Assembly: GCA_045837725.1 (NCBI GenBank)
Contig: JBEWZL010000272.1
Span: 124,001 to 188,000 of the forward strand
From: Vermamoeba vermiformis
Lineage: Eukaryota; Tubulinea; Echinamoebida
Reading direction: 5' to 3'
Length of the DNA stretch: 64,000 nucleotides
The notes below the pieces were generated by a model. That model was not told where the DNA came from and did not search any database. It saw only the letters and a program-made list of their open reading frames with translations. Below are positions 1 to 11,142 of this stretch, in pieces; the stretch's first letter is position 1; every line of letters starts with the position of its first letter. Both the position numbers and the translations under genes were made by a program.

Positions 1-54
1 AAAATATTTAAATTGAATGCACGCAAGACCACATATAATTGTGTAATATACAAA

Positions 55-844
55 ATGTCCAACCCCTTTCAAGATATTCTACAAACTGCACAAAAACTTG
101 GATACTCCATCCCCGAACCAGTATGCATTATTTACTAGCAGTGATAGTTGTATTAATATTTACATAGGCGAATGACAATAGCAACATCGCATTTTTGAAA
201 TTGCTGAAGCAAATAAGGCAATTAAGGACGGAAATTCAAACCACATCTAATCAAATTAAGCAACGCGAGATATTATCTCAAAATTACGACGTGCTTGCAA
301 AGGAATATGTCGGTGAGTAGCAAATAATCGGATATATTTCCACATTAACACCATCTAACGTTACAAAATGCAGAGGACAAGATCGAAACCCTAAGAACAC
401 TGAGCGCGCATTTGAATAATATTTTGAAGAACAAAGACGTGTTAATTTCATATTTACAACAACCTTTTGCTGGCGATTTTGTCGTGGTAGAAGCTGATAA
501 CCAACAGTAAGTTTGCTCTCGCTCTAACAGTAATTGCGAGACCCTTACTTAATGTATAATTATTTAGGCACGTGTACGAATTATTTGTCCAAATGCGAGA
601 CGGTATTAGAAATCTTTCGAAGCATCTGGAGCTGATCGACTGGGCTTCGAGTTTTAATTTGAACGACGGTGTATTGGTGCGTAATAAGAACGACAACACT
701 TAGTTACACATGATACTGATACGAAATATTTAATAGGAACGAACGTTAAACTCATTGACCGCTTTCTTAGCCAAGTGTCAGCGGTACAGCGAATCTCTGC
801 AGCAGATGAAGCAGACGGTTTTGAGCTTGGAGCAAGTTTACTAA
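55..844 (+). CDS. HAUS augmin-like complex subunit 2 (AUG2-like)
   Basis: A small coiled-coil protein of about 170 residues encoded in five exons separated by short GT-AG introns; the first exon starts MSNPFQDILQTAQKLGY and the last ends LEQVY before TAA. The middle part (LRTLSAHLNNILKNKD, then LQQPFAGDFVVVEA, then WASSFN and FLAKCQRYSESL) follows the order of conserved blocks I recall from plant AUG2 and animal HAUS2: a helix, a short QQP segment followed by a VEA motif, then two helices. Augmin recruits gamma-tubulin complexes to existing spindle microtubules to nucleate branches. The family call rests on remembered motifs, not on a search. Alternative: another short coiled-coil spindle protein. 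The next gene, CDC27, follows 198 bp downstream on the same strand. Confidence 0.6.
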
Positions 845-1042
845 GCAACACAGTGTACAATTTGTATATAAACGAATACGAGGCTGCTTCGGGAAGCCGT
901 TGCGCTGAAACAAATTTAAAAAATTTTTGAAGCGAAAAAGGGCGGGAAAGATTTTGGCTCGCGTTATTGGCGACAATCGGCATTTTATTGTTTTAAACCT
1001 GTTAACAAAATATAATTCGCTGGATATGCCATATTGTAAATA

Positions 1043-4000
1043 ATGGAAGACACTCTAGTTGCTGGCATCCAGTTCTCCTTGAATAATTACTTGCATGACA
1101 ATGCTCTGTTTTTAGCGGAGCGGTTGCGAGCCTGCGTCAAGAATGAAACATCTCTATATCAATTAGGAACTGTTTACTTGCAAATGGGCAAGATAGCGAA
1201 GGTAAAACCGCATCTAAAAATTATTAACTGGCGCCAAATTTATTCAAATTTGTATTTGGAATATATTGGTGCATAATATTGTAGCTATATTATTTTTGTA
1301 TCGTATGTACGGCAAGACGTAATTTTATTCAATAATCGAATTAAGATCTTTTCTGATCCCGGATTGTAGGCCTATGAAGTGTTGAAGGACGCGCAATCCG
1401 AAGAAAATAGATATTTATTTGCATTAATTGCATTTAAACTTCAAAAATACAAAGAGGCAGAGTCATCATTGCTCGAGAGCGTGTCCCTGACAACAACAGC
1501 GCAAGGCATTCCCGAGACTGTTCCTAACGGTGCTGCCGGCTTCAATTTGCTCGGCATGATCTATAAGTAAGAGAATACGACATCAGCTGTTCCCAGATTC
1601 CTTATCAAATTCTTTTCAGGGCACAAAATATACAGATGAAAGCGAAGCAGTGCTTTACGAAGAGTTTGGAAATGAACCCGTTTCTTTGGACATCATACGA
1701 AGCCTTATGCTCATTAGGTCCGTATAAGCCTTATAATAGTGTTACGTAGCTAATATTGTTCCAGGCGAGGACGCGGATCCTGAGGTCTTCTTTGGTGCTG
1801 ATGAAAGTGCACTTGAAGATCATATGCAGTTACTTAAGAACACACGCGAGAGCGCGGAATTGACCCTACCGCTGCCCACAAAGAAAATGGAAGTTGACAG
1901 TAGCCTCGAACACACTGCAACCAAAAGGTACGGGATCGATGTTAGTACTTTGCAAACAGCTGACACGTTCTACCAGTCTATCATTCAAAACACCAAACGC
2001 TCCTGCAGCCCTTAAAGCAAAACGAGGCGATCAAATATCAACACCCGCGATTGCTCGACGGCTAATCCTAACAAACAAATTTGGTCACGTACAATCACCG
2101 TTTTCAAAGGCTGAAACCTCACCACGAACACCGCACGATGGGTACGTTAGGCAGTTTGCAACTACCTTATTAACAGACGCACAGCAAACCAACACCAAGC
2201 AAATTGAGCACTCCAGGAACACCTGGCACGTACATCACGCCCAAAATCGTTCCGGTAAGTTATATTCAGCAACGAGGTCCGAAACAGTCCGCTTTCTCGA
2301 CTCCAACAAGCTTCCATAGCTCAGTCGGCAGAGCGTTCGGCTGTTAACCGAAAGGTCCCTGGTTCGAACCCAGGTGGGAGCGAATTTTTTTTGCCTCTTG
2401 CTCTTCTGCTCTTTTTTTTGTTATTTGTACGTTCGTTTTGTCTTACCATTATGTCCACTGTAGGGCAAGGTTCACATCTCGTTGCGAGCAAGGAAGAACC
2501 AAGGTGAAGCGGAGGTCCCGGTGGTATGTCCCAAGTTTTGCTCCAATTGCCCTTTAACCTCCATATACGCACAGGGACGACTTTTTACGCCGTCAGGAAG
2601 CACAGCTAAGAGATCCAGTGCTCGTTTGTTCAACCAAGAAAAGGTAAGTTAGTCAGATCTGGCGCACTCCTCGATCCATGATCCACGCCTAACGCTTCTC
2701 TTAGGAAGCAAACACGCACGGTCGTACTCCTCCCATTCACAGCAACGTCACCACTCGCACAACTGCGCCTGTCAAACCAACCGCACCAAAGAAATCGCTC
2801 GCGAAGGGTGTCAGCATCCGACCAAAATCGCTCCGCTTGATTGATTCTGAAAACAATACTGATGTACATAATAACGCCACTCCTGGTCGTAAAGAAGATG
2901 TATTGGAACAGTTCAAAGAAGAGGCGATGCAAATCGATTTTATGGTGGACAATCCTGCCACAGACAGCGGATCTTGCTCAACAACTTCAACTGCGATTAC
3001 AATTAACGGTACCAATACCAACACAGCTACCTCATCTAGCGGCACTGTTACTATTGAAGGCACCGTAGAAGTGCTTACACTATTGCGAACATTCGCCGAA
3101 GCGTACAGACTGCTTTCAAGGTACGGATCACATCCGGATCTTACGCGCTATAATCTGACAACTCCTTTAGATACGAATGCCAAGCAGCTATTCGAGCCTT
3201 CCATCGATTACCTCAAGTGCACTTCAACTCGTCTTGGGTCATGACTATGGTCGCTAAGGCTCATTTTGAATTGGCCAAGTATCAAGAGGTCCGTACTGAC
3301 TCATTTTCTTGCCAACATTGAAACTAACGAATATAACGGTTAGGCAAAGCAACTGTTCCAAGAAGTTAGACGAATGGAGCCTTACAGAACTAACGGCATG
3401 GAAATCTTTTCCACGATCTTGTGGCACTTGCGCAATGAAGTAGATCTGTCATACTTGGCACACGAGCTGCTCAAATACGATCATGAAGCCCCTGAATCTT
3501 GGTGCGCTGTCGGCAACTGTTTCGCACTTCAAAAAGAACACGAAACTGCGCTCAAGTTCTTCCAACGAGTAAGTCCAAATTAACGTACCGAAAAGGCCGG
3601 ATCCAGTACTTACTTCTCATAGGCCCTTCATCTTAACCCTGAGTTTACATATGCCTATACTTTGTCTGGCCACGAATACGTAGCCACTGATAATTGGGAG
3701 AAGGCCCTCGCTTGCTTCAGAAACGCTTTGAGATTGGATCCGCGCCACTACAATGCATGGTAAATTCGAGCAATAGTTACTTAGTGATAGCAATATTTAA
3801 CCAATATTTGTTGCAGGTATGGTCTTGGCATTATTTATTATCGCCAAGAAAAGTTTACAATGGCCGAACATTACTTCAAAAAAGCGCTCGCAATCAACAA
3901 GTACAACTCGGTCTTGTACTGCTACATTGGCATGGCACTGCAAGCACAAGGCAAGCCTCGCGAGGCCTTGCGAGAGATGAACACGGCGTTGAGTATTGAC

Positions 4001-4285
4001 CCGCGCAATAGCTTGGCTAAGTTCAAAAAGGCAAGCGTACTGACGAGTCTCGGAGAATACCCGAAAGCCCTGGAAGAATTGGAAATGTTGCAGGATTGGG
4101 CGCCGAAAGAAGCACCGATCTTGTACTTAATGGGTCGTATTTATAAGAAGCTTAATAAGCTCAACGAAGCGATGAACTGCTTTTCTATGGCGCACGACAT
4201 TGATTCAAAACATCCGATGATCAAAGCAGCCATTGAAAAATTAAATCAAAAAGATGAGCCTGACGAGCCCGATGAATTAATTTAA
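1043..4285 (+). CDS. CDC27: Anaphase-promoting complex subunit 3 (CDC27/APC3)
   Basis: TPR scaffold subunit of the APC/C ubiquitin ligase, which binds the IR tails of co-activators and drives anaphase and mitotic exit. Spliced over about ten exons. The N-terminal TPR region (LYQLGTVYLQMGKIAK, AYEVLKDAQSEENRY) is followed by a low-complexity Ser/Thr/Pro linker containing GRLFTP, then the conserved C-terminal TPR superhelix: FSTILWHLRNEVDLSYLA, ESWCAVGNCFALQKEHETAL, LACFRNALRLDPRHYNAW, YGLGIIYYRQEKFTMAEHYF, FKKASVLTSLGEYPKALEEL. These blocks match human CDC27 in order and spacing. The protein ends in an acidic tail (DEPDEPDELI). Oddity: the intron at 2255-2574 is several times longer than its neighbours and holds a tRNA-Asn gene. 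Exon junctions were chosen to keep the CDC27 frame and need transcript confirmation. Confidence 0.93.
2310..2382 (+). tRNA. tRNA-Asn (anticodon GTT)
   Basis: A complete 73-nt cloverleaf. The acceptor stem GCTTCCA (2310-2316) pairs with TGGGAGC (2375-2381), with one G-T pair, followed by discriminator G. The D arm contains AGCTCAGTCGGCAGAGC. The anticodon loop CTGTTAA carries GTT at 2343-2345. The T arm CCTGG-TTCGAAC-CCAGG contains the B box GGTTCGAACC. No tRNA intron. It lies inside a CDC27 intron on the same strand, so it is a nested pol III gene. Confidence 0.96.
2385..2392 (+). terminator. Pol III T-run terminator of the nested tRNA
   Basis: A run of eight T residues begins three bases after the tRNA discriminator base, the usual form of a pol III terminator. 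It lies within the CDC27 intron and so would not affect the mRNA. Confidence 0.8.
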
Positions 4286-4669
4286 ATCGAGCTCTGTATT
4301 GTAATTTCGAATTAAACTTGTACAACAAGCACAATAAATTCATTCCTCAATCTTTCTCTTATTGTTTCGCATTATTAATAAAAACTCTGGTCAACAGCCA
4401 AACCTTTTGTTGAATGATCGAGTTAGAGCAAGCACTCAAAGGACCTACAGGCACGATACCATCAGGTACATTATTAATCGGCAATTGTAGGTGCTAATCC
4501 TTTTAGCTTCTATTTTTTCATTTCCGAAATTCTATTATTTTGTGTAGTTTTTATTAATTTTTACTGTGATAATTTTGCATTTATACAACGAATACGACAA
4601 CATCGCTTCAGATTGATAATTTTAAAAATTAATTTGAATTTTTCGTTTTCCAGATTATTCACCAGAAAA
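4286..4669. other. Intergenic stretch and 5' leader of the LRR gene
   Basis: AT-rich DNA between CDC27 and the LRR gene. AATAAA-like signals near 4334 and 4378 could serve CDC27. A possible 5'-UTR intron of the LRR gene ends at TTTTCCAG about 18 bp before its ATG. A 26-codon open frame at about 4413-4490 has no recognisable homology and is not called. Confidence 0.5.
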
Positions 4670-6289
4670 ATGGCCAAAGAGGCTACTACCAGCGAAGAAG
4701 TACAGTACTTGATTGACTCAAGTTCAAACGAAGAGTTTGAAATCCTCGCTACTGATTTGGAAATTAGTTTGCATTACGCGACGCACCCTCCACTGGAAAA
4801 TGCCTTAAGATCCACTCGTTCACTGAAAACCCTAGATATTTTTTTTGAAAGCATGCCACCATGCTATGGAATTATTGATGCGTTGCTTAATAACGGATCC
4901 ATTCATACTTTTACGGCAACATTCGACGAAGAATCGTTTGACGGACATTTAACCAAATCTGGAACTATATTTGGGGCACTAGTATTAAATACCAAGACTA
5001 TTACCAGCTTGAAGATCCAACGCACATTTCGGATGCAGAAAAGTTACGAAGAATTTTGTACCGGCTTGGAAATGAACCAATCATTGACGAGCTTGAGTTT
5101 GAGCGATTGTTTTGTAACGGACGCGGCATTGAAATCTATTTCTAGTGCACTCAAGCACAACACTACATTGAAGTCGTTGGATCTGAGCGTTAACTCTTTC
5201 GAGATTGAAGGATGCAGATATTTGGGAGAGTTATTAAAGAGTAATACAGCATTGGATTATTTGAACTTGAGCAATTGCGTTGTTCCGTTAGAAGGCTGGA
5301 AAGAGTTTTTTGGCGGATTGAAAATGAACTCTTCTTTGACGGAACTAAACTTGGCACAGAATAAAATGAGCGATATTGAAGTCTGTCACTATATGAACGA
5401 TATGCTGAAGAGTAATAAGACACTAGTGAACATCGATTTGAGCGGAAACGGAATCGGATCTGATGGTCTGAATAATTTGTTTCGAGATATTGACTTCAGA
5501 GGCTCAGGTGGATTATTAACAAGCATCAACTTACGCAACACAAAATTAGATTCAAAATGCTGCGAAACACTGGCCAAGTATGTTTCAGTGAACGACAAAA
5601 TGACAGAACTGGAGCTGTCGTTCAACAATATCAGCGCTGAAGGATGCAAATGGCTCGGCACCATGCTGAAACACAACAAAGCACTCACCACGCTGAATAT
5701 GACGCACAACAAGATTGGATCAGAAGGAGCACAATGGCTCGCTGACGGACTGAGAGTGAACACTCGCTTGTGTTACGTTGTGCTGCAAGACTGTGCGATC
5801 AAATCAGAGGGCTGCACACACCTCGCTGCAGCACTTGCAGTCAATCCGTGCTTGATGCATGTCAATCTGAATGGCAACGACATTGGTGCGCAAGGATGTG
5901 CAGCACTCGTTGCAGCGATGCAAACGAACCAATCAGTGACAGAGCTGTCCATCACCAAAGACAAGAAGATCAGTGCTGCGTCGTTAGAGCAGCTGATTGA
6001 TGCGCAGAACAGGAACAAACGTCATCAACGAGCATTGATCTCGAATGTGATGACAACACTCGTCAACATGGCACGCAGAGCTGAAGACTTGGTGTCGCTG
6101 CTTCCATTGGAGATTTGGCTGCACGTGTTCAAGCACGTGGTGTGTGGCGGAGTGCCAGGCTTTGATCAGATTGCACTGGAGCTGTTCACCAATCAGATTG
6201 ATTGTCGTGACATTGCTTCGCTCGTCAAAATGAAAATTGTTCGCAAACGTGGCAAAAGTGTTCTCGCTAAGCCTTCCAACGATGATTAA
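4670..6289 (+). CDS. RNI-type leucine-rich-repeat protein with C-terminal F-box-like motif
   Basis: Intronless, 539 residues from the first good ATG (MAKEATTSEEVQYL). The body is at least nine ribonuclease-inhibitor-type LRRs with the core LxxLDLSxNxxxxEGCxxLGxxLxxN, as in NLRC, RNH1 and RanGAP-like proteins; these form curved protein-binding surfaces. After about residue 440 the repeats give way to a helical tail containing LLPLEIWLHVFKHV, which resembles an F-box (LPxEIWxxIFxxL), followed by LVKMKIVRKRGKSVLAK. If real, this would make it a C-terminal F-box adaptor of an SCF-type ubiquitin ligase, an unusual order since F-boxes normally precede LRRs. The substrate is unknown. The LRR call is firm; the F-box reading is tentative. 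Confidence 0.85.
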   Translation: MAKEATTSEEVQYLIDSSSNEEFEILATDLEISLHYATHPPLENALRSTRSLKTLDIFFESMPPCYGIIDALLNNGSIHTFTATFDEESFDGHLTKSGTIFGALVLNTKTITSLKIQRTFRMQKSYEEFCTGLEMNQSLTSLSLSDCFVTDAALKSISSALKHNTTLKSLDLSVNSFEIEGCRYLGELLKSNTALDYLNLSNCVVPLEGWKEFFGGLKMNSSLTELNLAQNKMSDIEVCHYMNDMLKSNKTLVNIDLSGNGIGSDGLNNLFRDIDFRGSGGLLTSINLRNTKLDSKCCETLAKYVSVNDKMTELELSFNNISAEGCKWLGTMLKHNKALTTLNMTHNKIGSEGAQWLADGLRVNTRLCYVVLQDCAIKSEGCTHLAAALAVNPCLMHVNLNGNDIGAQGCAALVAAMQTNQSVTELSITKDKKISAASLEQLIDAQNRNKRHQRALISNVMTTLVNMARRAEDLVSLLPLEIWLHVFKHVVCGGVPGFDQIALELFTNQIDCRDIASLVKMKIVRKRGKSVLAKPSNDD

Positions 6290-6356
6290 TAAAATTAAGA
6301 AATTCTTGGTACAAAGCCAATATTTATTCAGTGAAAAGTGTTCGCCTATCGTTGAG

Positions 6357-8843
6357 TTACAAGATCAAACTCACGATCAACAACGCTAACGAGATTAAAG
6401 GTCTTAATACAATTGACTCGCTAACTTTACCAGCTTCAGCAGGAGGTTGGCTCTTGGTGGGTCCATTGGAGCCTTTGACAGGTGCACTTGAGTGTGTTGG
6501 CTCAGATCCGGTAGGTTGGTTGGCGTCAGCAGGAGCGTTTGACTGATTTGGAGCGCTAGATTGAGTTGGTGTGCTGGACTGCGTCGGAGTGTTGGATTGA
6601 GTTGGAGTGTTAGACTGAGTAGGTGCATTAGTGCCAGGGACATTAGCACTGCCTGGAGCGTTGGGGCTCGAAGGAGCACCGGGACTGGTACTGCCGGAGG
6701 GTGAATTGGTGGAACTCGGGGCTTGTTGAGAAGGACTGTTTTGATTCGGCGAAGGCGATGGTGTGTCAGGGACGGGAGGAACAATCGTTGCGTTGGCAAT
6801 TTCGTAGATTCCGATGCGACCATCGGCCCACAATGCGTGAATAAACAGGCCTGACACATCAACGTAGACTGCTGCCACACTCTCGGAAAGTTCCAAGATG
6901 TATTGCTGAGGAGGCGATAAACTGAGTTGAATGACAGTGATTGACGTAGGTTCTAGCACGGCAACAACTCCACTACGCGCGGACATGTCCAAAATGTTAG
7001 TGAAATCTTGTGTCACCGAAATGTCCGCTGAGATGCTGTAGATGTTCAAGGTGTTGCCGACAGTGAATACAGCGACATCTGAGAGGAGTTCAAAGTGCGT
7101 GTAGTCGACGGGCACGTCTCGTGTGAAGTCACGTGTCAAGCCTGTCAAATTATGGCCAGTCAAAGAGTAGAGGGTAATGTCGTCACAAACAACGATGCTC
7201 GTGTCGCTGTCCAATGGGTAGAGACTTTGAATGGTGCCTTGGAAGTGGTCAATGCCATAGACATGAGTATCAGCCACGAACAAAAAGTTATCACCGCACA
7301 CTGCGATCTGACGCGGTTGATACACATTGATGTCCGTTGTATCGATCGAGTCTCCAGTGATAGAAATGCATCGAACGAGACCTCCTGCCAATGCGCAGTA
7401 ATAGGAGCTGCCTACAACAAAATCGACGTCGATTGCTCTCTTTTGTGAAACGAGATCCAAGGCCAAAGTCTTGCAGATCGGATCCGCTGGACAGGTCGAT
7501 GTAGCCTCTGCAGTTCCAGAGATTTGATATGCGCCACCCAAACCATTGGCATAATGTTCAATAGCATGATGATCGAACGCGTCAGGTGATTGGTCAATGA
7601 AGTACAAGTCGTCGGATGAAACTTGAGTGATACCTCCGTTGGCAATATGAAAGACTGCGCCAGGAATGTTGAACAAAATGTTGTCAGAGCGAACAGATGC
7701 GTACAATTCGAAGAAATTGTTGCAAGACGCGCCTGAAGACAAACCTAAGCGGAGACTGGACAGAATTTCAGGAAAACCTTCGTTGTTGCACTGTTGAACT
7801 GCATCGCGGGCAGACCAAATGCTCAGACGTGGAACAATATCGGATTCATAGACGTAGGAACTGAAGTTGGGGAAGTCGACGGTGGATGTAGCAACACGTG
7901 GCGTTCCAAAACCAAAGCCTTGGACATTAGGAACGACGTCCATTGAAGAGATTAGTGAGAATGGAAGCAACAGCAGCACCACTTGAATGGCCAGTGATGA
8001 ACAGCGATGAAAATCTGGAGGGTAGATCTTCCATGCCGTAGACTTGCATGATCTGGTTGAAGATTCTAACAGCACGCCAGTAGTAACCTGAGTGGACGTA
8101 GCCGTTATTCCAATTACGTAGCGCTAGAACGAGTATCAGTGAGCCAATCCAAAGGATTATCATTTCCCCGAAGCACAATGACAATCGCATCCAAACACAG
8201 ATCTTCGACGAGCACCCAGTCTTGAGTCACGGAGTTTTGTTGGACAGCTAGGACTACGCTACCATCAATAGTAGAATCTGACAGCGTCACAGCACGATTA
8301 TAAGTCTGGGTAGTGTAGGCAGCCATGGCATACATCGACATCCGCAGCGGAACATTGTCAGATTGGCACTCGAATTGTGGGCAAGTGAAAGAAGTACAGT
8401 CGAGAAGAAAGAGCTGTAGGAAGGCCAACTCCGGTGCACGTATTGTCGGGGTACTGGAACATATAAACTTCCGCACTTCTGCATCTGAATCTAACGAAAG
8501 GTGTGGGGTCTGCGGAGAACATCAGGCAAGCTGAAGGCGTGAAGTAGAATGTAGTGCTAGAAGTAGGATCGCACTGGCCTTGGGAGTCTTTAGACAGCTG
8601 TTCGAGGACCAACTCGTTGATCGCTGCCGCAGGTACATCCGTCTCGCAGTGGCCTTCAAGTGAAGTACCAGCGCCATAAACAAGCGCGTTACTCGTGGTA
8701 CAGGTAATGTTAGAAGAGCATGTTGACGAAACGATCGTGAAAACAACGTCTCCACTGCAAGTTCCATCGTTGTAGATTCGGGTCACTTGCTGCTGAGCGT
8801 GGCAAGCAACTAAGTGCAATACAAACAGTATTAGTATGCGCAT
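6357..8843 (-). CDS. Secreted/GPI-type class 3 lipase (frame-broken)
   Basis: Starts with a signal peptide (MRILILFVLHLVACHAQ). A cysteine-rich N-terminal domain (IYNDGTCSG, later YPDNTCTG) leads into a lipase class 3 fold: LRGNDNPLDWLTD, NGYVHSGYYW, nucleophile elbow FITGHSSGAAVA, FGFGTPRVA, then probable catalytic Asp in YESDIVPRL and His in AVFHIANGG. A beta-rich, propeller-like region follows, then a Pro/Ser/Thr stalk with repeated PTQSNT units and a hydrophobic C-terminus (LISLALLIVSLIL) suggesting a GPI anchor. The lipase blocks lie in different frames: changes near 8115-8150 and 7930-7975 cannot be explained by normal-sized introns. A third, near 8415-8470, could be a 55-nt intron. It is either a decaying gene or has sequencing indels. 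Expected role: extracellular lipid hydrolysis. Confidence 0.75.
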
Positions 8844-9715
8844 CTTCGGTGTTGTGTTGTGGTGCTTAGCAAAACGAATAGCATAAGACTGAACAATTCG
8901 CCACTGCCTGAAATAAATCTTTCTTCACCAATTCGCTTTTCAGTTCACAAATCTAGTTTTCCGATGAATTCTTTTTACTCAAAACCTTTGCACGAAGTTG
9001 TCGATGTTAAAGTGATTCCTACTACTTTCACTTTGATAAAGTCTTATTGAACTAACTCGAGACAAAATTAAAGTTAACAATCGAGCAGATGATACTTGTT
9101 CTCAGGCACTCCCTCATTACACAACGATATCATATAGAGTAACCGCCAGTAGCTCTTCAACGTTCACAATTCGCTTTTGAAAGTCGGGATTTGTTCGTAG
9201 AACTCACACTTTGAATCAACGGTTGACATGTACGACACGGCTGAAACAAACAAGCGAGCGAAAGTAAAGACTTACAGTTGTAGCGTAAACTATCCCTGTA
9301 CTATAGTAGTACTGTCACCAAGATAGCCAGGGTGCAGCTTGAATCGAACTTCGGAACATCTCCGCTAGTGTCAATCTGTCACGATGCCAGTCCCCTCTAA
9401 AATCTGCGGAACACTTCATAAGATAATAACGGCACAGATGATTTAATGGTCGTGCTCGTTTTGCACACCCGTGCAATAGTGCCACCACCAAGGCCCCCTT
9501 GACTTTAAGAACTTAATTTCAAGAACAACTACTACCAATAAGTGCGCGATGAGCGGCAAGTATGAAATACGCGGCGACGTGTCAATCTGGCTTCTAGAAG
9601 ATAAAGTTTTACACGTCACCAGAAAAATCTCGAAATCCACACCGATAATATTATCACTCTCATTGAGTTAAATAGAGCAACACGAACGTAATATAATACT
9701 ATTAATTACGAAAAA
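8844..9715. other. Intergenic stretch, no gene seen
   Basis: This holds the divergent promoters of the lipase and the first acetyltransferase. No conserved reading frame, tRNA or repeat was recognised. A B-box-like GTTCGATTC on the minus strand near 9345 has no pairing stem. Confidence 0.5.
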
Positions 9716-10743
9716 ATGGAAATGGGCGATTTGTCAAAAAATCAAAAGGAAATGGTACGTGCGTACTTAGCCAAAGTTTGCAATCAAGAACGAACTCAAT
9801 CGTTAAAAATAGGTGTCAAAATTATATCAATTATCGTTACGATTTTTGCAAATAATTTCGAGTTGGCTGGGCTTCTTAAATTGCCAGATCTTAAATTGCT
9901 GATTGATAAAATTTGTTTAGATGCTTACCGGCCAGCTGTATTATTCTGGGGGCCAAGAACTTGTTGAAGAACGAAATGCAGCTCGTCGTATCATTAAGAA
10001 ATACAATGATACTGATCCAGATCAAACTGAAGAACGACAGGCCCTATTGAAGCAATTATTAGGCAGTATGGGAACAGATTGCTTTTTAGAAACACCTCTT
10101 AGATGCGATTATGGATACAATATTCATCTCGGTAAGAGACTAACAAATTTGTCGATCTGACACTGAAGAATACTCAAAACTGACGCACTTACTAATTAGG
10201 AAACCGCGTGTACATGAACTTCAATGCCGTTATATTGGATTGCGCTAAAGTTGAAATTGGTTAGTAAATTTTCTACGATATTCCTTGGCGTACACATGCT
10301 GATCTGCTCACTGAATCTAGGTGACGACGTCATGTTTGCTCCGAACGTTCAAATCTACACGGCCACCCATCCTACTGGTAAGTACTGTTATACGAATAAC
10401 ATGACTGTTAGACGAATAAGATTAGTCGAAAAAATTGACTTACCTGACTCGTGTTAGATCCCGAACTTCGATGCTATCCCAACCTCTGGGAGCAAGCCAA
10501 GCCCATCAAAGTAAGTGAAATCAGTCATGCTTGCCGACGTGTCTGACTAACGCTTGATTTTAGATCGGCAACAAAGTGTGGCTCGGCGGTGGAGTGATCG
10601 TGTTGCCTGGTGTCACGATCGGCGACAACACGACGATTGGTGCGGGCAGTGTTGTGACCAAAGATATTCCTGCCAACTGTGTCGCTGTTGGTAATCCGTG
10701 TAAAGTCGTCAAGTACTTGCCTGTGAAAGAAGAACAGAAATAA
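9716..10743 (+). CDS. Maltose/galactoside-type O-acetyltransferase, copy 1
   Basis: Acetyl-CoA-dependent sugar O-acetyltransferase of the Maa/NodL/LacA family, a trimeric left-handed beta-helix enzyme. Six exons; exon 1 encodes only [13 protein letters not shown]. The Mac domain [17 protein letters not shown] is followed by [13 protein letters not shown] sequence ([12 protein letters not shown]), then hexapeptide repeats including [19 protein letters not shown] with the catalytic His in [24 protein letters not shown], and [19 protein letters not shown]. It ends [11 protein letters not shown]. The family is mainly bacterial, with fungal and protist members; the introns show that this copy is resident in the nuclear genome. 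A second copy follows in tandem 399 bp downstream. The acceptor sugar cannot be predicted. Confidence 0.9.
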
Positions 10744-11142
10744 AATGCCGTTTGCACTTTTACTGAAATTACAAGCACTTACCTTCCCCAACGTTGGGAA
10801 GCCTCCTGTGCATCGAGAATATCACAATCCATCACTGCCATTTATAGCCAAGCACAACGTGCGGGCAAAGCAGCAAGGCCAACACCAAGCACTCGTATGT
10901 CGGATGCATGTTATAGCGGACAACGGACATAGAGCGTTGATAGGTGTTAATCGTGATCTCGATAGTTATGGCACGGTCAAAGTGGTATTATGACTGCGAG
11001 GCTAGTTCGAACTGTGCACAATTTAATAGGTACACATTCAGTCGAGCTCACATCCTCCAAAAACTGACAAAATCATGAAAATCATTTCAGTAATCGAACG
11101 TTATCAACAACAACGCAAGCTTATTTTAATAAAAATTACGAA
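10744..11142. other. Spacer between acetyltransferase copies
   Basis: No gene seen. The last bases before the second ATG (AATTACGAAATGGG) resemble the same place before copy 1 (AATTACGAAAAAATGG), so the duplication includes the immediate promoter/leader. Confidence 0.5.

Noticed and set aside
4413-4490. Small frame MIELEQALKGPTGTIPSG upstream of the LRR gene
   Set aside because: Only 26 codons, no relatives recognised, and it does not join in frame to the LRR gene.
8400-8475. A third definite frame break in the lipase gene
   Set aside because: A 55-nt GT-AG intron (GTTTATATG...CTACAG) would restore the frame in phase 0, so this site cannot be counted as a break, although the skipped stretch has a coding look (YPDNTCTG).
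9320-9370. Minus-strand tRNA suggested by a B-box-like GTTCGATTC
   Set aside because: The flanking bases do not form a T stem and no acceptor or anticodon stem could be drawn.
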